This document shows, piece by piece, positions 1-9,300 of a DNA stretch of 31,827 nucleotides; position 1 is the first letter of the stretch; the number at the start of each line of letters is the position of its first letter. The notes beneath the pieces are model-generated. The model made no database searches. It saw only the letters and a program-made list of their open reading frames with translations, and was not told where the DNA came from. The stretch is taken from the NCBI RefSeq assembly GCF_000716875.1, contig NZ_JNWQ01000079.1, forward strand, positions 1-31,827. Direction: 5' to 3'. Made by a program: the position numbers and the translations under genes. Source of the stretch: Streptomyces novaecaesareae. Lineage in GTDB: Bacteria > Actinomycetota > Actinomycetes > Streptomycetales > Streptomycetaceae.

Positions 1-1
1 C

Positions 2-79
2 CGACGGGTCAGCGTCCTGTGGGCACTGCTGCGCGACAACCGGATCTTCGCCCCCGATCCGGCCGCGCAGACGGCTTGA
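2..79 (+). CDS. C-terminal fragment of an IS110-like transposase (cut by the window edge)
   Basis: An open frame runs in from the left edge and stops at 77-79. It encodes 25 residues containing RRVSVLWALLRDNRIF followed by a short Pro/Ala tail. This pattern (Arg-Arg-Val-x-Val-Leu-Trp-Ala-Leu-x-Arg-Asp) is what I recall at the C-terminus of actinobacterial IS110/IS116/IS117-type transposases. The catalytic DEDD and Ser-containing domains would lie outside the window. The bases just after the stop (about 80-100) could be the right end of the element, but IS110 elements lack long terminal inverted repeats, so I cannot place the boundary. A contig starting inside an insertion sequence is what short-read assembly typically produces at a repeated element. 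Confidence 0.5.
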   Translation, partial: RRVSVLWALLRDNRIFAPDPAAQTA

Positions 80-147
80 CTCAATCATTGAGACTCCTGT
101 GGATGGGTCGGGGCGGCGGCCGGTTCAGTGTGATCTTGCGAGGAACC

Positions 148-167
148 CCCGGCCGTTCACGGCCGGG
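148..167. terminator. Hairpin terminator between the transposase tail and a small minus-strand gene
   Basis: The arms CCCGGCCG (148-155) and CGGCCGGG (160-167) pair perfectly around the loop TTCA. The hairpin abuts the stop codon of the minus-strand small gene (168-170), so it could end that transcript; being symmetric it could also end the transposase transcript. There is no T-run, which is usual for high-GC actinomycetes. Confidence 0.5.
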
Positions 168-362
168 TCAAGCTGACTCCTCGAAGTGCATCGCGATACG
201 GCAGTGGGCCGGGCGCGTGCGGCTTCGGTCGCGGTCGACCGAAGCCGAAGCCGGGTCCGGTTCCGGCGGCTCGGGGCGGTCCTGGCGGCCGGAGGCGGGC
301 AGCAGCCGGATGGCGCGCTCCAGCGGCTGGTCGACGTCGATGACGGCGGTGGCGGTGGTCAT
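168..362 (-). CDS. Small hypothetical protein, 64 aa
   Basis: I do not recognise the family. The ATG at 360-362 is preceded on the minus strand by GAAGGGATCCCCGCC, which gives a possible but weak ribosome binding site. Third codon positions are mostly G or C in this frame, as in neighbouring genes, and the frame ends directly at a hairpin terminator. The protein starts MTTATAVIDVDQPLERAIRL, has a proline- and acid-rich middle and an arginine-rich C-terminal part, and shows no signal peptide or membrane segment. It lies between the IS110 tail and kdpB, in opposite orientation to both. It may be a real small gene or the remainder of a longer one disturbed by the insertion sequence. The overlapping plus-strand frame (186-446) looks less like coding sequence. 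Confidence 0.4.
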   Translation of the reverse strand: MTTATAVIDVDQPLERAIRLLPASGRQDRPEPPEPDPASASVDRDRSRTRPAHCRIAMHFEESA

Positions 363-436
363 GGCGGGGATCCCTTCGGGCGGCGGGCCGTACGGCCGGA
401 CACCTCCAGTGGAGACCCTCCGCGCACCGACCGCAC

Positions 437-530
437 CCGTCCTTGACGGATGGCCTACGCCCCCGCCACCGACCTTGACGTCCTCCTGACAGCGGCCCGT
501 TTCACCGTGTCAGGGAGTCGTCAAGGACGG
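437..530. repeat. Nested inverted repeats upstream of kdpB
   Basis: A perfect 12-base inverted repeat, CCGTCCTTGACG (437-448) and CGTCAAGGACGG (519-530), encloses a second perfect 7-base pair, CCTGACA (485-491) and TGTCAGG (508-514). CCTTGACG also recurs directly at 474-481. The element lies 132 bases before the kdpB start codon. It could fold as a branched mRNA leader, hold operator sites, or be a small miniature-transposon relic; nothing seen separates these. Confidence 0.4.
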
Positions 531-662
531 CCCGTACGCCGCCAAGGCCTCGTCAATGTCGGCATGGCGCACCGGCCCCCGGTGGTGGGCTGTCCGCCGT
601 CCCCGTCGCTCCCCGAACCGCCGCCCCCGTCAACCGGGCGGCCCGGAAGGTCCCCCGAGACG

Positions 663-2876
<2,214 letters not shown>

Positions 2877-2880
2877 GACA

Positions 2881-2932
2881 ACCCGGGGTGAGAAGACCCG
2901 GGCCGAGAAGACCCGGGCCGAGAAGACCCGGG
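2881..2932. repeat. 15-base tandem repeat after kdpB
   Basis: Three consecutive 15-base units of the form ccgagaagacccggg occupy 2888-2902 (first two bases differ), 2903-2917 and 2918-2932, preceded by a partial unit (acccggg, 2881-2887). Each unit contains the self-complementary CCCGGG, so adjacent copies can pair. This starts 4 bases after the kdpB stop and may act in transcript termination, or be simple replication slippage. Confidence 0.7.
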
Positions 2933-3097
2933 GTGTCAGCAGGCCGTCAAGATGTGTACCACCGGCGTCATGGTGGTGTCAGCGGCGGTACGGACCGACC
3001 GGTTCCGGGGTTCACTGGAGTCATCCGGAGCAAGGAGTGCCTGACCGGGAGAACCCCACCCAGGGAGACCCCCACCCGAGAACGGAGACGAACGGCC

Positions 3098-3583
3098 ATG
3101 ACCGGGACCACCAGAGTGATCGTCGGCCTGAGCGGATCACTGAACAGTCTGGCCGCCCTCTACCACGCCGTCGGCGAAGCGGCCCGGCACGAGGCGGTGC
3201 TGGTGCCCGTCGCCGCCTGGACCGCCACCGAGCGGGACGGCCTGCGCCCGCGCTCCGAACTGGAACACGCCGCCCGCCGGCGCCTGGACATCGCCTTCGA
3301 ACAGGCCTACGGCGGCTACCCGTCCGGCCTGGTCATCCACCCGCTGGTGGTCAACACCGACCCCGGGCCCGCCCTCGTCGGCGCCGTCACCGGCCCGGCC
3401 GACCTGCTCGTCCTCGGCGCCGCCACCCGCCGCCGCCTCGACCGCCTGCGCAACGGTTCGGTCGCCCGCCACTGCCGCCACCGGGCCGGCTGCCGCGTGG
3501 TCGAGGTCTCCCCTTCCGCCCTCCTCGCCCGCCTCGAACTCCCCGCCCGCACCGGCGCCCCGCTGCCCCTCCTCGCCCGCTGA
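3098..3583 (+). CDS. Universal stress protein family (single UspA domain), 161 aa
   Basis: The protein has the alpha/beta layout of a single nucleotide-binding Usp domain. It opens with a hydrophobic strand and a glycine loop (VIVGLSGSLNSLAAL). Near the C-terminus are LVLGAATRRRLDRLRNGSVA, corresponding to the G-x2-G-x9-G-S ATP-binding motif, and the conserved end ARHCRHRAGCRVVEV. The ATG at 3098 follows AACGGAGACG, a reasonable ribosome binding site; the open frame upstream of it shows no sensible N-terminus. It lies 221 bases downstream of kdpB on the same strand. Usp domains also occur inside the Kdp sensor kinase KdpD, so a potassium or osmotic stress link is possible, but that is inference. 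A strong hairpin follows the gene. Confidence 0.85.
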   Translation: MTGTTRVIVGLSGSLNSLAALYHAVGEAARHEAVLVPVAAWTATERDGLRPRSELEHAARRRLDIAFEQAYGGYPSGLVIHPLVVNTDPGPALVGAVTGPADLLVLGAATRRRLDRLRNGSVARHCRHRAGCRVVEVSPSALLARLELPARTGAPLPLLAR

Positions 3584-3601
3584 CGCCGGACCGCACTCCG
3601 T

Positions 3602-3626
3602 GCCCCCGCGCCCCTCACGCGGGGGC
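3602..3626. terminator. Bidirectional hairpin terminator between convergent genes
   Basis: Arms GCCCCCGCG (3602-3610) and CGCGGGGGC (3618-3626) pair perfectly around a 7-base loop. The hairpin lies between the stop of the stress protein gene and the stop of the convergent esterase gene. Confidence 0.75.
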
Positions 3627-3649
3627 GCGGCCGCAACGCCGGGCATCCG

Positions 3650-4786
3650 TCACGCCGGATCGTGCAGGTGGGCGCTCAGCCACGACAGGGACGGCGGGAG
3701 CAGCCGGCCCCAGGTGGTGAAGTTGTGCCCGCCCGCGTCCACCGTCGCCTGGGCGACGACGAGCGGCGGGCGGGCCGCCGCCGCGAAGGCCGAGGAGTCG
3801 GCGTACGTGCTGCCGTCCTCCTTGCTGTCGGCGAGCAGGACAGCGAGGTCGGGCATCGGCAGGTGGGCGAGGCGCCAGCGGAGGTCGGCCTCGGCGCGCC
3901 GCTGGGCGCTGCCGCCGAACAGGTCGCCGGTGGTGACGTCCTCGGCCGCCTTGAAGTAGCCGGAGAGCGAGACCGCCGCCGAGAAGGTCCCCGGATGCTC
4001 CATGCCGAGCTTGATGGCGCAGTAGCCGCCGGTCGAGTCCCCGATCACGCCCAGGCTGCCCGGCCCGTCCAGCACCCGGTAGGAGGCCCGCAGGTCGGCG
4101 GGCACGTCGGTGGTGAAGTAGGTCTGCGCCCGCGGCCCGTTCGGGATGTCCTCGCACTCGCTGTCCCGGGGCATGGTGGGCGAGGGCCGCATCAGCACCA
4201 GGACGGTCGGCTTCATCGTCCCCGCGCCCAGCAGGTCGAGTTCGTGCGCCGGGTAGCGCAGCTTGGTGACCAGGTTGGTGGCGTCCCCGGGGAAGCCGGT
4301 CATCACCAGGACGGCCGGGAAGTGCATGCTCTCGCCGCCGGGTCGGAAGTACTGCGGCGGGAGGTAGACGTACCCGTCGGTGCTCAGCCCGGTCGTGCCG
4401 CCGGGCAGCCGCACCCGGTCCAGCCGTCCGGTCCGGGCCGGGTCGTGGCCGGCCGGGCGGGCGCCGGTGATCTCCGCCGTACCGAGCACCTGCACCCCGG
4501 CGGGCCCTCCGCCGTTTCCTACCCCCTGCGCGCCCTGGATCACGGCCGCCCCGTGCTCGTGCCCGAGCAGGTCGGTCCAGCTGCTGTAGAAGACGAAGTA
4601 GTCGTTGACGGCGAGCCCGAGCGTCGCCAGCAGGGCCAGCTGCGTGACCACGATGGTGCCCAGCCGCAGGAACATCGCGGGCCAGCTGCGGACAGCCAGC
4701 CGGGGCCACACCCAGAGGGTGCCGAGCACCGTGAACACCGCGAGCAGCGCCGTCAGCGCCAAGAGCTTGTGACTGGTGAGTCCCAT
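3650..4786 (-). CDS. Membrane-anchored alpha/beta-hydrolase esterase (esterase D / antigen 85-like), 378 aa
   Basis: Residues ~8-30 and ~41-68 are hydrophobic membrane segments, which place the catalytic domain outside the cell. The C-terminal domain has features of the putative-esterase family (PF00756; includes mycobacterial antigen 85 and S-formylglutathione hydrolase): YVYLPPQYFRPGG, FPAVLVMTGFPGD, the nucleophile elbow GDSTGG with Ser251, and a likely catalytic His354 in GGHNFTTW. The ATG at 4784-4786 follows GGGAGGCCGGGACCG. The substrate cannot be read from sequence; acyl esters or trehalose-linked lipids are possibilities. Upstream lie a 10-base palindrome and a repeated GTGGACCACC, suggesting control by a dedicated repressor or activator, though no regulator gene is adjacent. 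Confidence 0.85.
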   Translation of the reverse strand: MGLTSHKLLALTALLAVFTVLGTLWVWPRLAVRSWPAMFLRLGTIVVTQLALLATLGLAVNDYFVFYSSWTDLLGHEHGAAVIQGAQGVGNGGGPAGVQVLGTAEITGARPAGHDPARTGRLDRVRLPGGTTGLSTDGYVYLPPQYFRPGGESMHFPAVLVMTGFPGDATNLVTKLRYPAHELDLLGAGTMKPTVLVLMRPSPTMPRDSECEDIPNGPRAQTYFTTDVPADLRASYRVLDGPGSLGVIGDSTGGYCAIKLGMEHPGTFSAAVSLSGYFKAAEDVTTGDLFGGSAQRRAEADLRWRLAHLPMPDLAVLLADSKEDGSTYADSSAFAAAARPPLVVAQATVDAGGHNFTTWGRLLPPSLSWLSAHLHDPA

Positions 4787-4809
4787 CGGTCCCGGCCTCC
4801 CCTACCACT

Positions 4810-4838
4810 GTGGACCACCGGTACGACCGTGGACCACC
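4810..4838. promoter_or_regulatory. Direct repeat GTGGACCACC upstream of the esterase
   Basis: GTGGACCACC occurs at 4810-4819 and again at 4829-4838, a 19-base period close to two helical turns. Each copy is partly self-complementary (GTGG/CCAC). The copies start 24 bases upstream of the esterase start codon, so a protein bound there could block or steer transcription. Function is inferred. Confidence 0.4.
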
Positions 4839-4849
4839 TGGCCCTCCCG

Positions 4850-4873
4850 AACTTCGACAAGACTGTCGAAGTT
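4850..4873. promoter_or_regulatory. Perfect 10-base inverted repeat, operator candidate
   Basis: The arms AACTTCGACA (4850-4859) and TGTCGAAGTT (4864-4873) are exact reverse complements with the spacer AGAC. Such an AT-leaning dyad stands out in this GC-rich background and has the geometry of a dimeric helix-turn-helix site (MarR, TetR or similar). It overlaps a TTGACA (4872-4877). No cognate regulator is encoded next to it. Confidence 0.55.
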
Positions 4874-5157
4874 GACATGCTCAGGCTATGCTGATTCGAG
4901 ATCCGACCCGCGCTCCCCGCCCCGTCGACGAACGCGCCCGCAGCGCGCCCGACCGGAAAGAGGCGAGACCCGTGATTCCCGACCGGCGACCAACCATCCG
5001 GCCGAGACGGTGATCTGACGGTACGTCAACCCTGATACGGCGTTTCACCGCCCGGCCCGCCGAAGCGTGCCCCGGACCGCCCGCCGCCGTTGTACGGAAG
5101 GTGAACCACCGCACCCGCCCCAACGCCCCGGCCGCCCCGCTGAGGAAGAGGTTCCGC

Positions 5158-5634
5158 ATGACGACGTCCCGGCTCTACCCGCGCCCCGGCGAAGCCGCGG
5201 TACTACTCACCGTGCTCGGCCTGCTCGTCCTGGAGGAAATCGCCCTCGGCATGGCCGAAAGGGAAGACCGCCCCGTCATCGGCGGCATCCTGATCGGCGC
5301 CTCCGGCACCGGCCTCCTGGTCGTCGGCGCCGTCCTCCTCAGCCGCTGGCTCGACACCCGCCGCCCGCTCCCTCTGCCCCCGGACGGCCCCAACGGCCGC
5401 GAATACAGCGCCCGCGCCCTCGAAGGCTTCCCCATGGAAGCCGTCCGCCCGCTACTCCTCGCCGAGAACGCACCCCAACTCGGCCAGTTGTACTCCGCCT
5501 GGATGCTCGCCCGCGCCGGCCGCCCCGCCCCCTGGATCGCCCGCCGACTCGACATCCCGCTCGACGCCGCCCACCTCCTGGTCGACGCCGCCCGCGCCCT
5601 GAAACCCGACCCGGAACTCGATCAACGCCGCTGA
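5158..5634 (+). CDS. Hypothetical membrane protein, 158 aa
   Basis: The ATG at 5158 follows GAGGAAGAGGTTCCGC, a good ribosome binding site; the frame is open upstream to 5101 but the longer N-terminus looks non-coding. Two hydrophobic segments (residues ~12-31 and ~41-62) form a likely membrane hairpin. A cytoplasmic or soluble C-terminal part of ~90 residues follows. Its end (GRPAPWIARRLDIPLDAAHL) resembles a small helix-turn-helix, but DNA binding is not shown. The 3' end overlaps the convergent membrane-protein gene by 13 bases. I do not recognise a family. Both convergent genes encode small membrane proteins, which hints at a related role, but that is only a positional argument. Confidence 0.65.
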   Translation: MTTSRLYPRPGEAAVLLTVLGLLVLEEIALGMAEREDRPVIGGILIGASGTGLLVVGAVLLSRWLDTRRPLPLPPDGPNGREYSARALEGFPMEAVRPLLLAENAPQLGQLYSAWMLARAGRPAPWIARRLDIPLDAAHLLVDAARALKPDPELDQRR

Positions 5635-6245
5635 CCCGGCGCCGCGTTCGCCTGCGCCACCAGATACGGCACCAACCCGCGCTCCGCCAACGCCGCCCGC
5701 CAGGCATCCCGCGCCCGCGCCAACTCCCCCGGGCCGCTGGCCTCCTCGCCCGTCACTTCGCCCTGCCGAACTGCCGACCCCAGCAACCCCAACCCGCCGA
5801 CCAGCAGACTCACGGCCGCCACCCCGGCCGCCACCCACCCGGCACCCAGCAGCGCGTGCGCCAACACCTCCAAGTCCTCGGCCAGCCCCAGCACATAGCC
5901 GAGCAGCAGGAACACCACAGCCGCCACCACCGCCACGATCGGCACGATCACCCCCAACACCCCCCACCACCCCGACGCCCGCTCCCGCGCCGGCACATCC
6001 ACCGGCAGCCGCGCCACCGCATCCGCATCCGCCCGCAGAGCCGCATACCGCTCGTACTCCGGCCCCGCCGCGGCCAACACGAACTCCGCGTTCTCCCGAG
6101 CCGCCCGCCGCAGCACCTCCACCCCGCGCGCCGCGTCCCCGCGCGCCGCCAACGCCTCCCGCACCTGCGGCGCGCAGAGCGCCCGCCCGAGCTCCGTCTC
6201 GAAGTCCGCCCGATCCTGCTGCGGCAGCCTAAGCGGCTTGTCCAT
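5622..6245 (-). CDS. Hypothetical transmembrane protein, 207 aa
   Basis: The N-terminal ~90 residues are soluble and helical, with many Ala, Arg and Glu. They are followed by two or three hydrophobic segments (GVIVPIVAVVAAVVFLLLGY, then WVAAGVAAVSLLVGGLGLLG) and a soluble C-terminal tail ending ARDAWRAALAERGLVPYL. I recall similar ~200-230 residue transmembrane proteins of unknown function in Streptomyces with the same layout and tail. The ATG at 6243-6245 has a weak ribosome binding site (GGGGACCCAGC). A perfect 9-base inverted repeat lies 27 bases upstream of the start, so expression is probably controlled by a repressor. The gene lies 92 bases downstream of the Hsp90-type ATPase gene on the same strand, but the operator between them suggests its own promoter. 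Confidence 0.7.
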   Translation of the reverse strand: MDKPLRLPQQDRADFETELGRALCAPQVREALAARGDAARGVEVLRRAARENAEFVLAAAGPEYERYAALRADADAVARLPVDVPARERASGWWGVLGVIVPIVAVVAAVVFLLLGYVLGLAEDLEVLAHALLGAGWVAAGVAAVSLLVGGLGLLGSAVRQGEVTGEEASGPGELARARDAWRAALAERGLVPYLVAQANAAPGQRR

Positions 6246-6272
6246 GCTGGGTCCCCGTTCACCGATCGTGCA

Positions 6273-6292
6273 GTTCTACAGAACTGTAGAAC
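6273..6292. promoter_or_regulatory. Palindromic operator candidate upstream of the 207-aa membrane protein
   Basis: GTTCTACAGAACTGTAGAAC is a perfect inverted repeat with 9-base arms around AA. It sits 27 bases before the start codon of the minus-strand gene at 6245, where a repressor would block RNA polymerase. The TACA/TGTA core recalls BlaI/CopY-type operators, but those usually have two bases between TACA and TGTA and here there are four, so the regulator family is open. Confidence 0.6.
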
Positions 6293-6337
6293 AAGGGGGC
6301 GCATCGTAGCAGCCCTGTTCACGGGTGGATTCGGCGA

Positions 6338-9300
6338 TCAGGAGGGGTCGGCCATCGGCACCCGGGCGAGCGCGGCACGGACGACGTCCGCAAGGTCTCG
6401 ATCGACAACACCCCACTCATGAAGCCAGGCGTGGATCTGCCGGGCGGACCTTCCGAGTCGATCTGCCTCTCTCAGCAACAGGGCCAATGAGGACGGCCTA
6501 CTGGACGACCTCGCGAACAGCCGAACCAAATCCTCCGCCTGTCGCAGGGAGACATCGGCCGGGAGTTTCTCCGACGACACCGGGATCCCGCACGCCTTGA
6601 GACGAGCCGCGAGCTCTTCCGGGTTCCGCCCTATCGCGCTCGCCGCCATGATCAGGTCGGCAAACGGCACAAGACTACCGACCTCCGTAGCCGGCCACTT
6701 CATCGGGCCGTGGCCGGAGAGCAGTTGAAAGTCCAGGAGGGTGTTCACCTCCGGCACAGCCATGGGAACGTGGAATCCATAGGCCCGATACCGATCGATC
6801 GCCTCCTGAAGCGTGAACACACCCCGTCCGACAACCGCGAAGAGCCACACATAGGAAAGGCCCTCAATCCATCGGAACCTGGAGCCCCTATCCCTGAAGA
6901 GCTCCACGTCCTTGGCACTGGCGTCCGCGGGCAACGACGGACCCGGGATTCCCACAGCCATCAGTCGCTCGACGACCTCGGCCACACTGATCGACTCGGT
7001 CGCCGCGGCTTCCAGCACGTGAATCACTGGCGCCGCACCCGAGCGGTTGAGCCAGGGACTCATGCCGTCGAGGCGTACGCTCAGGGACCTCACGTCATTG
7101 CTGGAGGGAAAGTCCGGAAGTCCCGTGGCATCAGCCGCGATTCCGTACTTGGCAAAGGCGCCACAGACCTCGGCAGTCGACATCCCGAGCACCGAACTCG
7201 CTTTCGCCAGATGCCCTGGCGCAACCGAGCCATCTCGCTCGAAGGGCGTGCCGAACACTGGCACGCCCTTGAGGCCCCGCAGAAGAACCGGATCGGCCAC
7301 CATTGCCGCAGCCATCTTCGACACCTCAGCGGAGACGACTATGCCGTGGTCGGCCAGACGTTCGACGACCTCCTCCATCGGCGCGCCTCCGAACTTCCAG
7401 ATCTCGAACAGCTCGGCCACACCAATCGGCGAATCGTCTTCGTCACCACGGGGCCGCGAGGCTCTCTCATCGTCATCTTCAAGCCCGAGCGCAGCAGCTC
7501 GTCTGCTCACCTCATCATGAGTCAGGCCCAACTCGATGGCTACCTCAGTGAGCCAGCTCTCGGATACCGACTCCCTCCAGGTCCGTGCCTGGCGGCGAGA
7601 TCCTCGCGCGAGCAGGAAGGCCGAGTCAGACGGCCTCGCCAATCGAATATTTCGGATTAGGAGGGCCCCTGCGGACACTCCTTCCAACAGTTCCAGTCGG
7701 TCTGTCCTCCCATGCGCCATCAGCCTCCAGAGAAGCACGTGATCCGATGGCGTCGCGCTCGCCTGGTTTCTCCCGCTCTCCTCCGGGTCGCGTCCGATCC
7801 CGATGTAACCAAGAATCCTCCGGTCTGCGGGGAAGAGCCCCGCTCTTCCCAGGTCGAACGCGATTCCATGTGACTCCAGCCGGCAGCCCTGACGTACCGC
7901 CTCCGCTGCTACCAGCTCGGCGAGCTGAATACAGTCGTCAGTGAGCCGACCGACCCATTCCATTCCGAACAGTCCCGAATCGGACCGAACGAGTTCACCG
8001 GCCCCATCCGCCAACAACGCGCCGACCGTCCGCGATACGTCGTCGATGACCCGTCGCCGATCCACCGAAATCCTCCCCGGCGCGAAGCGGCCGGAGAGGT
8101 TCACCACGGCACCGATGAGGCTGTTACTCCGCGGCGAGAAGACTCCTCGCTTCACCTCCGATTCCACCAGCAGGCCATCGACCAGCAGTGCACCTCCTTC
8201 CTCGCACCAGATCACGTGCGCACCTTCCGGAGCGTCGTTCCAAGAAACCGTCACGCCGCGCGCGTTGAGGCCGAAGGTCTCGTTCTCGGGCGCCGACCGA
8301 GGCCTGAACACTCCCGGTTCCCAGACTGATCTGCGCTCGCCGTGCGCGACGGTGGTGCGGAACTCCGCTATTCCCAGAAGACGTTCGAGGACATCGAGGG
8401 CCGACCAGGAATCCCCGAGGTCGATGTCGCCTCGCAGGTACAGGCGGACGGTGGTGCCGGGCTTCCGGCAGCTGTCCTCGCGTTCGGTGATGCGGAAGAG
8501 GTGGCTGGGGCCGTAGATGGAGACGTCGAGCTGCGGGCCGAGCCGGCCGGTGGCGTCCATGCGGCAGGTGGTGACCCGGATCTCGTCGGCGAGCATGAAG
8601 TAGCTCAGCACGCCGATGCCGAAGCGGCTGTTGGGGTACAGCTCGACGGGCGGGTCGGCCTTTCGCCACTCGGCGCGTTCGAGTTTGAAGTCCAGTTGCT
8701 CGGCGAAGCGGGCGCCGGCGTTGGAGAATACCCCTCGCAGCTCGGATTCGCCCATGCCGACGCCGTTGTCCTGGCATTCCAGGTAGGCGCGGCCGTGCTC
8801 GTCCACGCCCTGGCGGAACTCGATCCGGCCGTCGTAGGTGAACCGGGCGCCCAGGGTGTTGGTGCGGTCCAGGTACTCGGTCCGCGCCCGGCGGTAGCGG
8901 CAGGCGTCGAGGGCGTTCTGGTAGAGCTCGCGGACGGCCAGGTCCCGGTCACGGTAGAGCTCTACGCCCATCAGCAGGCTGCGCACCCGGCGTTCGTCGA
9001 GGCGGAACCGCGCCCAGCCGGTGAAGGCGCCGGCGGCGGGGGCGGCCTCGTCGGAGGCGAGGCGGGTGGGGAGGGGGTGCGAGGTGAGTACGCGGCGGAC
9101 GGCGTGGAGGAGTTCGTCGGCCCTGGCCGTGTACTCGCGCAGGCCTTCGACCACCGCCTCGTGCCGGCATTCGGCGCGCAGGACGGGCAGGTCGTAGGAG
9201 CCTCCCCAGACGGCCAGTTCGAGCGTGCGGCACAGGTCCGCGAGGTCGACTTCGTGCGGGATGCCCAGGTGTTCGGCGACGATGTCGGGCAGCGCGGTCG

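Larger units (their letters stand above)
4787..5157. other. 371-base intergenic region with operator candidates, no convincing gene
   Basis: This gap separates the divergent esterase and the 158-aa membrane protein. It holds a direct repeat and a perfect palindrome (listed separately) close to the esterase. A TTGACA at 4872-4877 overlaps the right end of the palindrome, but I see no good -10 hexamer 16-18 bases after it. The short frame 4889-5014 (plus) and the frame 4881-5159 (minus) have poor third-position composition, and I do not accept them as genes. Confidence 0.5.

Noticed and set aside
80..662. Search for a kdpA remnant upstream of kdpB
   Set aside because: No hydrophobic selectivity-filter segments or other KdpA-like sequence could be read in any frame.
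4889..5014. 41-codon plus-strand frame just after the palindrome, considered as a regulator remnant
   Set aside because: Composition and sequence (very Arg/Pro rich) show no regulator features; no helix-turn-helix remains that I can see.
4881..5159. 92-codon minus-strand frame in the gap upstream of the 158-aa membrane protein
   Set aside because: Third-position composition is weak, no ribosome binding site, arginine/glycine-rich without pattern; it also starts on the complement of the better-supported ATG at 5158.
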